Below the pieces are notes generated by a model. That model saw only the letters and a program-made list of their open reading frames with translations. It made no database searches and was not told where the DNA came from. Below, one piece after another: positions 26,201-37,636 of a stretch of 64,000 nt of DNA (position 1 is the first letter of the stretch; each line of letters starts with the position of its first letter). The position numbers were made by a program, and so were the translations under genes. Source of the stretch: Cinclus cinclus (taxonomy: Eukaryota > Chordata > Aves > Passeriformes > Cinclidae); the NCBI RefSeq assembly GCF_963662255.1, contig NC_085050.1, positions 23,112,131 to 23,176,130 of the forward strand. Reading direction: 5' to 3'.

Positions 26201-29200
26201 AGATTAATGACTTCTGGGAAGGACAGGTTACAGTAAGAGATCATCCTGTGCAATCATGGCAAATACAAACAGATATGATAAAAGTATGTATGCTGTATAC
26301 TTTGTATGTCATTATAACCTGTCACCCCATCAGCCATTTGTGGCCTCTTGCTTGTGTTTTCATTAGGAATTTGAAATTTCCTGGGGTCTGTCTTGGCTTC
26401 TGTGCAGCTATTACTCTATGGGGAGAACTTGGGGGAACCTTGGAATGTAATGGTCTCTAAATTATTGAACATAAATAATATGTAAATTCATAACATATAA
26501 AATAATTTTTATTAAAAAAAAAAGTTTCTGGAACTTTATTTTTTTTAAAATCTCCCTTGTGTAAAACACCTCCCCTCCCCACAAAGCCAACCTAAAATCT
26601 GTTCACTGTTTTGCAGAAGCATTATGAATGTTGTCAAACCACCAAATCATATTACACTTTCAAAAAGGCAATCTTGGATGGTAAGGAAAGGACAATAAAA
26701 TTACATTAGGATTTTTTCAGACCTGAGCAAATTTCTGACTGAAGATTGATTGAGCTTCATAAATGACAATTTGAGATTCAGTTCCTCCTTCACTGTCATG
26801 CAGTATCTTGGAGGTTTCATTGTAGTCTTTGCTACAATAAAGCTGCTGGTAACCACCATGAACAGAGCAGTAATAGAACATCATAAATAAAATATACAGA
26901 GTGATTATACTTAAGATGAAAGCTCGAGCCATTTAAGATTCATGTACTACTTAGAAAATTTCATTTTACACTTTTCTTAGCATTAGAGAACTTATTTGAC
27001 TGTGCAGTATAGAATAAAAGGCTGTTTCAGAGTTACTAGCCCCCATGTTCACAGTAGTATCTTCGAGAGACCAGTAATAATAAAACATGCTGTATGGTCA
27101 TCAAAGATCTACTGAATATTAATTCCCTTCTCCAAGAAAATTGAGGGCTTTCAGGAAATTCTTAAAACAATTTTGCTTATGTGCATTTTATGTTTTGGAA
27201 TGACTCTGCAGTAGGGAAGTGATGCCAAACAAAATAAGGCTCTGTTGGAGTTTGGGATCACACAGCTGGTCTTAGGGCTGTGCAGTTTTAAGGGTGATTT
27301 CAAACATGTTCACACTGGTTAAGCTGAACTTACTTTTAGGATATGGCAGTTTACAGCAACAGCTTTACCTAAAGAAAGGGTACACATGGCAAAAAGGTGT
27401 GTATAAAGAGTGGTAGAAAACACACATGCATTTTGCTTTGGCCTATCAAATTTGAATTAATTTCTGCATCATTTCCAGGGGCATTGAAGGGATTCCTGGA
27501 GAACAGTAACTTGTATACATCAGTAAAAGATTAGCACTTTTTAGATCAGCTTATTCAATTGAAAAAAAAAAAATCAAAAATCTGTGTCATAAGATGTAAG
27601 AGTTTTATTTAGTAATGCAAGGAGGATTTGAGCCTTGTAGCCTGTTCTGTCAAATTCCAAGGGGCATATAAAAAAATCCAGATCATGGTGAGAACTTGGA
27701 AACAAACAGTTTTGCAGACTTACCATTAAAAGCAAACTAACCAGCCAAATCAGGAGATTGCTTTCAAATATTGAATACATGTCTCTGTAACCATCTTTGG
27801 CTAAAGCTCTGTTGCAAGAGGGTTAGTGGAGCAGTAAGGATTAGGACTCTAGCTTACATTGAAGAGGAGGAGACATTTTAAAAGTGTTTTAAAGGACATT
27901 TGAATAGTGCTTTTCTGTACTGAGACAGCTTAGTACTAGTTTGCCAGCTTTATGATCCAGGTCCTTGAGACTGTTTTATAAAAATCAGGCATTTCTGGAA
28001 TACAAGAAGAGCAGGAGAAGAGGTTAGTTCTTCCCTCCCCACTGATGCACTGAAAAATTGTAAAATTGGATAAAAAACCCCTCAATTAGAACAAATAGCA
28101 AATTTTCCTAACCTAAGATTTTTAGCTTAGATATTTATTAATTATTATTACTATCTGATAATTAGTATACTTAATAATTGGGGGGGAAAAGGAATTACTG
28201 AAAAAGAATGGAAAAACCCCACTAATTCTAGAAGGTAAATTCTCATGCCTTTCTTGAAGTGCAATTTTTTAAAAATTACTATAAAACTATGTTATCGAAA
28301 GACATGATTTGAAAATTACTTTTAATGTATCCTTGTTTATTTTCTTTTATATTCTTAAATACTATTTTCTGGTCTTCCATTTCTTTTTTACAGGCTTATT
28401 CCTTCTGTTTTTTCTACTTGCTCCAATTCAGAGTCTTCCACTGAAATGTTTTTCAAAATAGAGCCATCAGAAATTTCCAGTGGCTGTTTCCTAGCTGTTC
28501 TAGAGAGAGAGGTAAGCTATGAAAATAACGATTTAAATTCACTTCAAAGAAGATGAGTACTGCAATTTTCCACAGAAGAATAAACAAAATGGAACATTTG
28601 AAATAAAATTCCTGACTGCTCTTTAGTTGTCTGAAGACTGAAAGACAGGTGAGCAGTTGAAATGTGCCACTTCTGGACTTTATGCTGAGCACAGCTTTAG
28701 AAGGTATGCCTGTTCTTCTGGAGTTGTTCATGATCAGAGCAGGCCCTTGATCCAAGTTAGTGCCAGCAACATCTAGAGGAAATATATTGCTGTTATCACA
28801 CTTTGGAATGAAATACACAGCTTGATTAGACTCATGACAAAATGGTGTCTAGTAAATGTATTTGTTATGAGTGTCACCAAGATTTTTCAGTATCCAAGCA
28901 GCCAAAATCTTAATCCCTATGGGTGACACTATTATAATTTGAATAATACAGGTATGAATATGTTTCCTTCCCAAACTAAGGCATATACAAATCTGGCTTG
29001 AAAGACAGGGGGCTTTTGTTGAGTAAATGGAAAAGTCTTTGGCATGATTCCTGAAGAAAGCCCTTAAAGGGCTAGTTTGTGTCTTTGAGCATCAACATTT
29101 TCCTCTTGTCTCTAAGAAAAACACAATATTTCCACCAAAAGTGGAAGGGCCGTGGGGAAGAACTAATCAGAATTTCACTGCAAATTAAAGATAAGAGATC

Positions 29201-29795
29201 GAGGAGATTGAGATTGGTTATTTGTACCACTTTCTGTCATACTGCGATTATAGTACTTGAAAGAATCTTGCCTCTTTGGGGAAGTTAGATTTTATTAAGA
29301 GTAAGAGAATTACATATGAAAAGTCTTTTAAGTTACCGATTATTGACCTATTTCTTTACCATATTAAATATTTTCAACTTGGTTTGAGCTTTAGTTAAGC
29401 ATGCTATGTGCATCTCTTTACCATATTGTTTCTCTCCAGAGAAAAAAACACTTTTGTTGAAGGTAGTTAATTCAAATAATTTTTTGGGTCAAATTCTAAT
29501 ACAAAGAAGCAATTGCTCCAATGGCCAATTTTTAGGTGGTTCAGGAAATGAACATTTCCCACAAAGTAGAAAACATGTACTTATAATTTAAACTGAAATT
29601 CCTTGTTCACAGAAACCTTCTTAGCTAGTTGTAAATAGTTTCTTCCCTACGGTTTCTCTTTATATACTTGGATGTTGACCTTGTTCCTAGTTGGAGAGTT
29701 CCTTACTTGTGTATTATGAGCAAGAACTTTCATTACTGTGAAAATTATTCATGTTTAATGTTACTGATATTTCTGTATATTAGTAACTATTTCTG

Positions 29796-29841
<46 letters not shown>

Positions 29842-31073
29842 AATTGATATGTATGTTCTTACAGACATTACAGACCAGGTCAGTGTAGGACTGTGTTGGT
29901 TTTGGCTGGGGTTAAGTTAATTGTCCTCACAATGACTGGTGTGGACCTGTGTTTTGGATTTGTACTGAACACAGGGTTGACAACATAGAGATGGTTTTGT
30001 TATTGCTGGGCAGGGCTTACACACAGCCAAGGCCTTTCCTGCTTTTCACACTGCTGAGGGGACTGGGGGTGTGTGGGAGGTGACACAGCCAGGACAGGTG
30101 ACCCAAACTGGCCAAAGGGATATTCCAGACCATGTGACATCATCTCAGGATATAAAGTGGGGGGAAAGAGGAGGAAGGAAAGACATTTGCAGTTATGGCA
30201 CTTGTCTTCCCAGGGAACCACAGTCTTTATCTTAACCCAGGAGTTCCCTAGCTTTATTTTTCCAGTTCCTTCCCTGGTCCTACTGGTGGGGGAGTCAGCA
30301 AGTGGCTGTGTGGGGCTTGGCAACCAGCTGGGGTTAAACACAAGTCAGATGCACATTACAGACCCAGAACTGAGTTTCCCCTCTTTGGGTCAGTAGAGAA
30401 GAAAGCCTCTGAAGAGCAAATGCTCCAGTACCTCTTTACACGAATCAAGTTCTTAATTTTGTGAATAAATAGCTTGGTTAGCATTTATCACATGTGGCTT
30501 AAGTCCTTCTGCTAGATTCTGCTGTCTTTTTTTCACGGAGTAAATTATGAGTAGCTCGGTATTGTGGCTTAGATGCACTGATGTTTCCTGTGAAATTTTC
30601 AGAAAGATACTTCTAAAAAAGTGTCTGATAAAGACATTTTGGATTCAGCTGCAGCAGAAAAACTACTAGATGGCATCACTGAAGAAAAACCAAAAGAAGA
30701 GGTGAAAAAGAAGAAAGTAAAAAAACGTAGATGTAAGGTTGCTGCTAGTGATAGCAAGCCAAAAGCTGCAAAGCTCCTTCACTGCCAAACTGGATCTAAT
30801 GTTAAGGCTGAAGTTCCTGTGTCTAAAGCAGCCAGTAAGTTACAAGAACAGCATGAGTACCACACAAAAGCAGCCGGTGACATACAAGAAAAGCATGTGA
30901 CCCGAAAAAAAGCAGCCAGTAACACAGCACAGAAGACTGTGCCTGGGAAAAAAGCAGCCAGTAACACACCACAGAAGACTGTGCACCAAAAAAAAGCAGC
31001 CAGTAGCACACCACAAAAGAAAGTGCAACGAATAAAAGCAGCCAGTAACATGCAGCAAAAGAATGTGCACTGA
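16894..31073 (+). CDS. NSUN7: NSUN7, NOP2/Sun RNA methyltransferase family member 7
   Basis: Eleven coding exons join in phase to 1,998 nt, 665 residues plus stop: 16894-17206, 17762-17820, 19160-19290, 20458-20604, 21847-22030, 23595-23805, 24395-24538, 25056-25157, 25669-25786, 28394-28511 and 30603-31073. All introns are GT-AG. The protein matches vertebrate NSUN7 along its length, as I recall that family: GYPDSIY and AAKIFQGI near the N-terminus, VMLYDLQDRK, LAAALARCRIK, AVDQHC, then the RsmB/NOP2-type methyltransferase domain (about residues 279-500). In that domain the release motif T441-C442-S443 with PEENE is intact, C379 sits in PQCSG instead of the usual DAPCSG, and motif I (DxCAAPGGK in active NSUNs) is not recognisable. 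The family makes m5C in RNA; mouse Nsun7 is needed for sperm motility, and a role on enhancer RNAs has been reported. The C-terminus is a lysine-rich tandem-repeat tail. The start at 16,894 is chosen as the first ATG after the acceptor. Confidence 0.95.
17762..17820 (+). CDS. NSUN7: NSUN7 exon 3
   Basis: A 59-bp exon with acceptor CTTTTTACAG and donor GTAAGT. It adds QDLLEEILLDSHTYPCNSI (residues about 106-124) after the Tyr split across the junction. It ends in phase 0. Confidence 0.92.
19160..19290 (+). CDS. NSUN7: NSUN7 exon 4
   Basis: Acceptor CTCTTGCAG and donor ACAG|GTATAT. It encodes residues 125-167 plus two bases, starting PDELTSLLVVMLYDLQDRK, a well conserved NSUN7 block, followed by an acidic stretch. 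Confidence 0.93.
20458..20604 (+). CDS. NSUN7: NSUN7 exon 5
   Basis: Acceptor TTTATAGTTATAG and donor TCAG|GTAAGG. It encodes residues 168-216 plus two bases, including KLAAALARCRIKYDALSI and WINTFKI. The AG left over at the 3' end forms a Ser codon with the first base of exon 6. Confidence 0.93.
21847..22030 (+). CDS. NSUN7: NSUN7 exon 6
   Basis: The acceptor is placed at GTTAACAG|CCTTG because only this AG keeps the frame and gives S-LEDVTRAL, which aligns with the human SPEEVYNNL region as I recall it. Two AGs 14-16 bases upstream would run into stops within about 16 codons. The exon carries residues 217-278 including YAVDQHCHDVLVFPS, and its donor is GCAG|GTGAGT. The polypyrimidine tract is poor, so the acceptor looks weak. 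Confidence 0.88.
23595..23805 (+). CDS. NSUN7: NSUN7 exon 7
   Basis: Acceptor TTTTGTAG and donor GAAA|GTAGGT. It encodes residues 279-348 plus one base, starting DKSRSIAVHSAQALL. The SAM-binding motif I region of NSUN proteins falls here, but the bird sequence reads IIMAHTGSHLTIAHMSVL, without the AAPGGK core. FACGVKS occupies the motif II position. Confidence 0.93.
24395..24538 (+). CDS. NSUN7: NSUN7 exon 8
   Basis: Acceptor TTTTTCAG and donor AGAG|GTAACT. It encodes residues 349-396 plus one base. The core is KVILLLPQCSGLG, where C379 corresponds to the motif IV cysteine of the family although the preceding Asp-Ala-Pro is replaced. Confidence 0.93.
25056..25157 (+). CDS. NSUN7: NSUN7 exon 9
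   Basis: Acceptor TGCTTTTAG and donor AAAT|GTAAGT. It encodes residues 397-430 plus one base (DAGLLRDLFQGFVSEDKLSV, then LAERQLNELMHALK), the helical segment before the TCS motif. Confidence 0.92.
25669..25786 (+). CDS. NSUN7: NSUN7 exon 10 (TCS motif)
   Basis: Acceptor TTTTGTAG and donor ATAG|GTACAG. Residues 431-469. Contains VYCTCSVYPEENE, the motif VI block with the conserved cysteine C442, which is the clearest evidence of NSUN membership in the window. Confidence 0.95.
28394..28511 (+). CDS. NSUN7: NSUN7 exon 11
   Basis: Acceptor TTTTTTACAG and donor GAGAG|GTAAGC. It encodes residues 470-509 with FFKIEPSEISSGCFLAVLER, the end of the methyltransferase fold. It follows a 2.6-kb intron and ends in phase 0. 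Confidence 0.93.
29798..29838. repeat. (CA)n dinucleotide microsatellite
   Basis: About 20 uninterrupted AC units, so probably length-polymorphic. Confidence 0.95.
29894..30342 (+). mobile_element. avian ERV solo LTR (ERVL-like), internally deleted
   Basis: Starts TGTTGGTTTTGGCTGGGGTT, carries AAAGGGATATTCCAGACCAT and a TATA box TATAAAG at 30,151-30,157, and ends CAGCTGGGGTTAAACACA. From memory these blocks match a solo-LTR family that is abundant in bird genomes. Compared with that remembered family, the stretch between the GTCTTCCCAG block (about 30,205-30,215) and the GTCTTTATC block (about 30,223-30,231) is much shorter than usual, and the polyadenylation signal expected there is missing. 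No target-site duplication is evident. It sits in sense orientation inside an NSUN7 intron. Confidence 0.65.
30603..31073 (+). CDS. NSUN7: NSUN7 exon 12 (terminal coding exon)
   Basis: Acceptor AAATTTTCAG. It encodes residues 510-665 and then TGA. The first part has LLDGITEEK, matching the family's LLDGIE block, then a Lys/Arg-rich stretch that could act as a nuclear localisation signal. The remainder is a 14-residue repeat with consensus KAASNTPQKxVxxK. The TGA falls in the sixth repeat unit; two further units follow it in the same frame. Confidence 0.9.
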   Translation, partial: KDTSKKVSDKDILDSAAAEKLLDGITEEKPKEEVKKKKVKKRRCKVAASDSKPKAAKLLHCQTGSNVKAEVPVSKAASKLQEQHEYHTKAAGDIQEKHVTRKKAASNTAQKTVPGKKAASNTPQKTVHQKKAASSTPQKKVQRIKAASNMQQKNVH

Positions 31074-31160
31074 ACAAAAGCAGCCAGTAAAATACCAGAG
31101 AGGAATATGCACCGGAAAAAAGTAGTCAGTAACACACAGCAAAAGTATAGTCAGCCATGT
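30825..31160 (+). repeat. NSUN7: 42-bp coding minisatellite, eight units
   Basis: Eight consecutive 42-bp units begin at 30825, 30867, 30909, 30951, 30993, 31035, 31077 and 31119, most opening AAAGCAGCCAGTAAC or close to it. The first five and most of the sixth are translated as 14-residue repeats. The seventh and eighth lie after the TGA at 31,071 and remain open until a TGA at 31,161. Long antisense open frames over the array are a by-product of its periodicity. Confidence 0.92.
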
Positions 31161-32354
31161 TGAGCTGAAGAAATGTGAACCCTGATTCACACACAGCCCC
31201 ACTGAATGTGCCAAAGCCCACATCTCATCTGTCACCTCTGGGCAAGGTATATGAGACACAGACAGCTGCTCAAAAGGCATGTGCAGAACAGGGTTGTACT
31301 GAAGCCCCGACAATCGCTTTGCCTCCACTAATAACACCATGTGAAAGGTTGTAATGAAACAAACCCAGGGTATCAACATGGCTTTCATGACTAGACTGGA
31401 GCACAGGGTCCAAATGGTTGGATATATTCCATCACCCTGGTCAAAAAATGGTCAAACAAACTTGGCTGTATGAACCTTCAGACTCTGCCCTGTCTTTGTA
31501 AAGAAGGTAATTACATTACAGTATATCTTTATGCAAGGATAATCTGGTCTTGAGAATGATATATTATGGGCTATTTATGTAGAAATATCCATGTTAGATA
31601 GTAACTTTTAATCCAGTAATCACACTTTAAAGTGAATGGAGCTTAGCAGCCTAAGGCTGATAGACTGTTGGTGGAAGTGAGGTCAAAAAATGATAGCCTC
31701 TTGCTATAGAGTTTAAAATGACAAGTTAAATCATACACCCAGCCATCCACTGTGATCTAAACCTGTACAAGTAATCAGTTTCAAACTAATGTCTCAATGT
31801 GAGAATTTTTTAAAGTGGCTTTTCTTTACAAGTACTAGGTACCATTTTTGTGAGTTTCTGCTTAAGACTGATGCATGGAAAATAAGCCTTGTATTTCTAA
31901 AACTAGACAGGAACTTTTGTACAGGAAACTGGCCAAGTACATTAAAGCCCATGCATAGGCTTTCTAGCACATGTTCTCTTGGTTCCTTCTTAAGTGTGCA
32001 TTGAAATACTAACAGTGAAATTTAGATCAAATATTCTCATGCTAAAAAACACCTGAATTGTCATCATAATGTCACATCAGACTTTGTCATGGTTCATAAC
32101 TGCTTTTCATCAATTCTTTAACATAAACAGTTCTTAGTTGAAAAGAGCTGCTACTGTCAAAGTAACACTTTTATAAATGTTACTGCTAGTCAGCTGAATA
32201 ACGACTGGACAAAGAGTAGCTGCCTGTCTTTGGAAACAGCTGTGGGCTTCTAAGCTGCTGCCTTTTGCTAGCAAAGATAAAATAACTGTAAAATATCTGC
32301 AATTGTCTTGTAATATGAGTAGAGGATAAAGGGAGGCACAGAGATACTTTTAAC

Positions 32355-32360
32355 AATAAA
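32355..32360 (+). terminator. NSUN7: candidate NSUN7 polyadenylation signal
   Basis: First canonical AATAAA on the + strand downstream of the NSUN7 stop; an ATTAAA variant lies earlier at 31,941. No strong GU-rich element was confirmed. Confidence 0.25.
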
Positions 32361-35300
32361 TCTGATTTGTATTTAGAACTTGTAAAAATTAAATAGAGAC
32401 AGTACAGCAATACAGAAAGGCAAAGGTAGCAGAAATTTTCCTCTAGGCAACCATTTCAGATGCTTGGCAAGAGTGTTGCCAGGAGCATCACCAATATAGT
32501 GTGGAACTTGACCAATTTGACATAAGGTCTGGATTTAGACCAGCCCAGAGAAAATGTTGTAACATCTCTATTTTGTCTTTACCCACACCAGCCAGTATCA
32601 CTGGATCAGCAGTACCTTTTTAAAAAAAGATTTGAATGGTATTACACCAGCAGTACAGACATCTGGCTCTTGTTCACCTGATAAATATCCTTGCTTCAGT
32701 GAATCAGTGAAAATTTCTTTTAGCATTTTAATCTGAGCCAGCTGTCCTGTACAAAGACATCCCTCATCTTCTGCATATTCCTGTGAGCAATCCATGCTCC
32801 TTACCCATTCCAGCAACACATTGAACTCTACTCTTATTTCTCAACAAATTTGCAAGGATAGATTTAGACCCATACATGTGGCATGTGTAGAACCAGAAAA
32901 AAAAAAAAATCTTATTTTATTTCGAAACCATCTTGGAAGAGGAGAGATTCTACATGTTGGGTAGAAGGAATGGACACTATGGAGATATATTTTTTCCAGT
33001 CTGGTTGTTAAATGCTTAAAATAAACTTAAGAGATTCTGCAGTTAAAGAATGATTTTTTTTTAAAATCAAGATCTGTATCATTCATTAATAACGTTAAAT
33101 TTACTTGTAAAACAACATACCTGTGTCTAATAACAGAATTTCTGGGTTACTTACGTAGTATGTGCCATGATGTCCCACACTTGGCCTCATCTTGCTTTCA
33201 GGAATTTGCATTTTTGACACAGTATGGAGGTTAAACCAGTTAGAATCTTGATGTCTTACCAAGAATATCAGAGAGTGAATATTTTAACTGCAGGTCAGCA
33301 GCTTACTTTGTAAGCATGGAACATCACATGGTGGCAACATCTGGGACTGTCTTCAGGTGGTTTGTAGGTAGATGCCTATAACACTCCATGACTTTTTACA
33401 GTAAAACTGTATCTTATGTAACTATTTTTCTGTGATCCAGTTGCCTATTTGTAATTTTCAACTAGAAACTGTTGATTCAGCTTTCCAGATACAAAACTCT
33501 TCATAGTACTGCTATTGCCTCTAAACCACGAGTATGTTTTTCCCTTCCCTCAACCACCATTTTGAACAGAACAATTTCACGGTTTCATGGAGTAGTAACA
33601 GTTGAGACAATCACTTTATGTAGCTAAATTTATTCTCAGAACAGATTACATTTAAATTTGGAGAACTGGTCAGCATCAGGGAAATTGTCCTTTTTGTTGT
33701 CAGTCATGTACTTTTATGTAAGACTGGGCTCTGCTAATAAACAGCGGTGTGTTTCCTTCTTTCTTACTGCTGTTAAATCAAACCTGATTTAACCTGATTA
33801 CACCTGTCCCATTGGCTGATGGGACAGCACAAGTTGTGGCAATGTGCTAATTAATGCGCCCAAGAAAGGAGTAATGCTGAAATGCTGAGCCCATACTGGC
33901 TCTTGAGATGAGAATGTTCTCTTTTCCATGGGTTATGTACTAACACTTTCAGATTCCACAGTAAATGATCCATGAAATGCTTGATAAAATTAACACATGT
34001 AGTACCTTTAGTGACAGAGAACTGGTGTGAGCTAGGTATTAGATATTCCACAGTTTTTGCTCCTCTGCCACTAAAGGGCATATTTCTGTTAGGTACAGGT
34101 GACTGCACAAGAAGTATGTCACTAAACCTCGTTCTACTGTGAATGGATTCTGTGCTATTCCTGTGGTATTTTTGTTATTCCCAGTTAACCACCCTGTAAG
34201 TAGCCTCCATAGCCTTGCATCTCCCACACCTCCTTGCTCCCCTGTAAATGAAACAGGAAGTGGCTTAAATAAAACCTACAGATTTCAAAAGAAAGGCTTT
34301 TATCTATTAGTCATTGACTGTGAATATAAATCTCCTTGCTTCTGCAAGGAGTGTGTTAATGACATGACTGACTGATACATGATACCTCTAACTAACTACT
34401 TGCATTGCAAAAAATGAAGTTAGCTTTGCTTTACATGATTCTTTTACAGACTTCAATAAAAATGTGACTACAAATAATTACAAAGCCTGTCTTTTTTTAG
34501 GCAACCTATAGTATACAGAGTGGAGAATGTTACAAGAGCATATCCAGTAAAGACAATACATCAACATAATAAAGCAGGATATTTCAGTAAAAATAGAATA
34601 AATAAAATAAAAATATTTTAAGCTGTATTTAACAGGTTAAGTTAGAATATGGCATCAGACATACAAGGCATAGTGAACATGGCTGCCGGCCTGCAGAATC
34701 ACTAGGTATTATAAAAAATGCATAGATAACTGAAGGGTTGCTATAGCATCAACTAGAACAGTTGCAGTTGCTCAAACACACACACACACACCCCCATACA
34801 TACTTTTTTGGCCATGGTAAAAAAAGGGTGTCTGAATATATTGTGAAACAAAAGATAATAGGCTTTGCAATATTAGGCTCTGATTCTGCAAACACCTGGG
34901 TATATATTAAATCTTTTGGAGACTAATGAACTCTACTGAAGCAAAAAAGGCCACAAATAGTCAAATCATCAAGCACACTACTTAAATATTTGTAAAATCA
35001 ACAGCATTTTGTTAACAGACATAAACATCTTAAAACATACACTGGTGAGTGATGTACAGTTTTTCAAATACCTTTCTGTCTTCTCCTCAGTCCTGCCTGC
35101 AGTGCACACATTGCTAATGAAAGCTAACCAGATGTTCCTAGCCTTGACAACATGGATATAGAACCTTTACACTGCTGTCTGAAAAGTGTTGGTTTAGTTA
35201 AAGAGAGTGTGGATCTCTCCTGGAGAGAATCAGCACTGTGCAGATGCAATGACAAAATTTAATTCTACTGTTTAAAATTAATTCACCGCTGTACAACAGT

Positions 35301-35447
35301 TGCCAATCCCACATCATAATGTTGTTAGCAGGTACTTTAAAAAGACGCTGTCAAAATATTTAATTTAAAATAAGACTCACTAGCACAATGACAAACAAGG
35401 AAATTTATCTCTTAACTTCCCGATCCTACCTAAGGGTACCATGTTAG

Positions 35448-35597
35448 CCACCACAGTTTGAGAGCAGTCATCCCTGTGAATGTTCAAGACCAGGTTGGGT
35501 GGGCAACTTTGTCTGGTGAAAAGTGCCCCCCAACAGGGGTTTGGAACCAGACGACCTCTGAGGTCTCTTCCAAACCAAACAGTTCTGTGATTCTCTG
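35448..35597 (+). mobile_element. CR1 LINE 3' end fragment
   Basis: Contains GTTCAAGACCAGGTTGGGTG, then AACTTTGTCTGGTG, a C-rich block, and the 3' signature GGTCTCTTCCAAACCAAACA followed by GTTCTGTGATTCT. These are the order and terminal octamer type of chicken-repeat 1 3' ends. It is 5'-truncated, as usual. It may lie within the APBB2 3' UTR, antisense to it. Confidence 0.9.
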
Positions 35598-37636
35598 GTA
35601 GGAAGTGAGCTTTACACTGCTCCTAACCAGAGGTGACTGAGATCAGTACTGGAATCTATAAAAGCTATATGCAAGATGCCATCCCCATGCTTAGTGATCT
35701 GGCTCCATGGTCAGTTCAACCACAAGTACTGCTAAAGGGGTGGGTTTATTTTCACCCCCTCCCCTCCAGCTCTCCCTGTGGACTCAGCATAAGCAGCTTC
35801 TCCAGCTGTACAGGCAATAGAGGTGGGGCAAAGGAGGTGGCAAGAGCGTGAGCCTTGAGAGGGGACAGTGTTGCTTCAGTGCCTGAGGTGCAGAATTGTG
35901 ATCATGAAGAGATCTGAGATCCAGAGAGGATCAGCTCTTCAGAGGGTATTGTAGAAAGCTAAATTTAATTACAGGAGTTGCATAGCCAGCCTTTGCCTGA
36001 CACTTGCTCATATATCACGCTGAATTTAGTAATGATTTTACTGCATTTTTCAATGCAGAAATTTCTTGAATCATCATTCTTTTCCTGTTGTGTTCCAAAG
36101 TTACTTTCCAGGTGGGGTCATTAATTTCTTCAAACAAGGAAATAAAAAAAGAACAGTCTCTTGCACAGTAAAATAAAAAAAGACCTATTGTAGAACTTTG
36201 CCAGTGCTCCTTTATCATTGGAGTATGACAAGATTTGCAGATTTGGGAGATAGTTACAGTTTGAAACCTAGCTATAAATGGAGACAAAACATTTTTAACA
36301 CTAGTTAAACATACTTAATGTTCCATTTCCAAAATTTGTACCAATCTTCATGTTTAGACAGAAGGTGACAAAGGGAGAGACTGAAGATGCATGACTGCAT
36401 TTCAAAATCAGCCTGAGGTAAAATTTCGAGGGCAATGCTGGGCTGATTTGTGAGGGTCTTCAGGTGTGTAAAGCAAATCTATTAGATGAAGTCTTTGGAG
36501 CCAAGCATTGAAATCCAATTGTACTACCTGAAACACTATCCTGTTAAAAAACAGCTCTCTTCTTATTTTGTTACAAGAGCATTAAAAGTAAAATAAATTT
36601 CATGAAATTTTGTAAATAACAAGAAATGTAATTGTTCTTCTTCTGGCATGCTTAGTATTCAGCAACAAACTCTGAGGGAAAGGGGGAATTACGCAACCAG
36701 ACTCTGAACTGAACATTTCATCAAACACTTGTATAAAAAAGGTGTGGAACAGTTTAGTCTCTATAACAGTTGTAAGAGATCAAAATCACTAACTACTACT
36801 TTCTTATTCCTGATTGGTTTGAGCCCTCCATGAAACAAACAGTATTTTTAATGAATTAATGCTAGATTTAGGAGAATGAATTTTAACAGCCAGCAGTTGA
36901 ATTTTTTATATTTAAAGCTGAAAAGCTTCAATGGCTCACCCTGCAACTCAATTACTGAAAATGCTACTGTATTTTTCATCATTGGTTTGGTTTTAAACAA
37001 AATTCTTCTGTAAAACCATCATGTGTAACCAGAAGATGACATAATGACGCTACGATTCAAAAACATGTTAGGGAGATTATGAAGTAATTGCTAGACCAAT
37101 GCTGACAAAGAATTTAAAACTAACAGGTGCAGTTCTGTAAAAAATAAAACTTGGTATTTAATCTACAGTAATTCAATGGTAGCTAATACTTCATACCTAT
37201 TCCAGTGTTGAAAACAGAGCAAAGTGCTGTAGGATTTAAGATAGGTTTGTGACAAATCCAGCTCAAGAGGGTGAAACTGAACTCAGGCATCATTCACTCC
37301 AAGGACTTTAGCATGAGTTCACTGGGAGGGATGTGGCCATATTCTCTTTTTTGTGTGAGTTTAGGTAACGTTCATGTATTTACAAGCAAACAGACCTTCC
37401 ATTGCCCATGATGTAACTCACTGACAGCAAAAAAATTACTCATGCTTCTTTTCATATCACACGATGGTGGCAAGAATGAGAACATGCTTGTTAAACATTG
37501 TTTTGACAGGGGTAAATTCTCTGGAGAGAAAGCATCAGCAACTGAAATGGAAGGTCAGACATCGTCCATTCGTTTTCCCTAGCGTAGCTACTGTTATCTT
37601 CAGTCAAATGGGAGGAGAATCCTTTCTCTTATGCAG

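Larger units (their letters stand above)
17207..28393 (+). other. NSUN7: NSUN7 introns 2 to 10
   Basis: The intervals between the listed exons are AT-rich and show no further exon, RNA gene or clear transposon. Introns above 1 kb are 17821-19159, 19291-20457, 20605-21846, 22031-23594 and 25787-28393. AT-rich low-complexity runs occur near 22,215-22,250 and 26,500-26,550. Confidence 0.6.
28512..30602 (+). other. NSUN7: NSUN7 intron 11
   Basis: This 2.1-kb intron separates the methyltransferase core from the repeat-tail exon. It contains a (CA)n microsatellite and a sense-oriented LTR, both listed separately. The left 1.2 kb shows nothing recognisable. Confidence 0.65.
31164..37636. other. convergent interval holding NSUN7 and APBB2 3' UTRs
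   Basis: The NSUN7 (+) and APBB2 (-) stop codons face each other 6.6 kb apart, so both 3' UTRs must lie here. Candidate + strand polyadenylation signals include ATTAAA at 31,941 and AATAAA at 32,355. Candidate minus-strand signals (TTTATT on +) include 35,745-35,750 and 33,629-33,634. Which are used cannot be told. A short (CA)n occurs at about 34,773-34,791. No other gene is visible. Confidence 0.6.

Noticed and set aside
30779..31388. Three long Leu/Cys/Phe-rich minus-strand frames over the NSUN7 terminal exon
   Set aside because: The 42-bp period is a multiple of three, so any frame free of stops in one unit stays open through the array. They are antisense shadows of the repeat.
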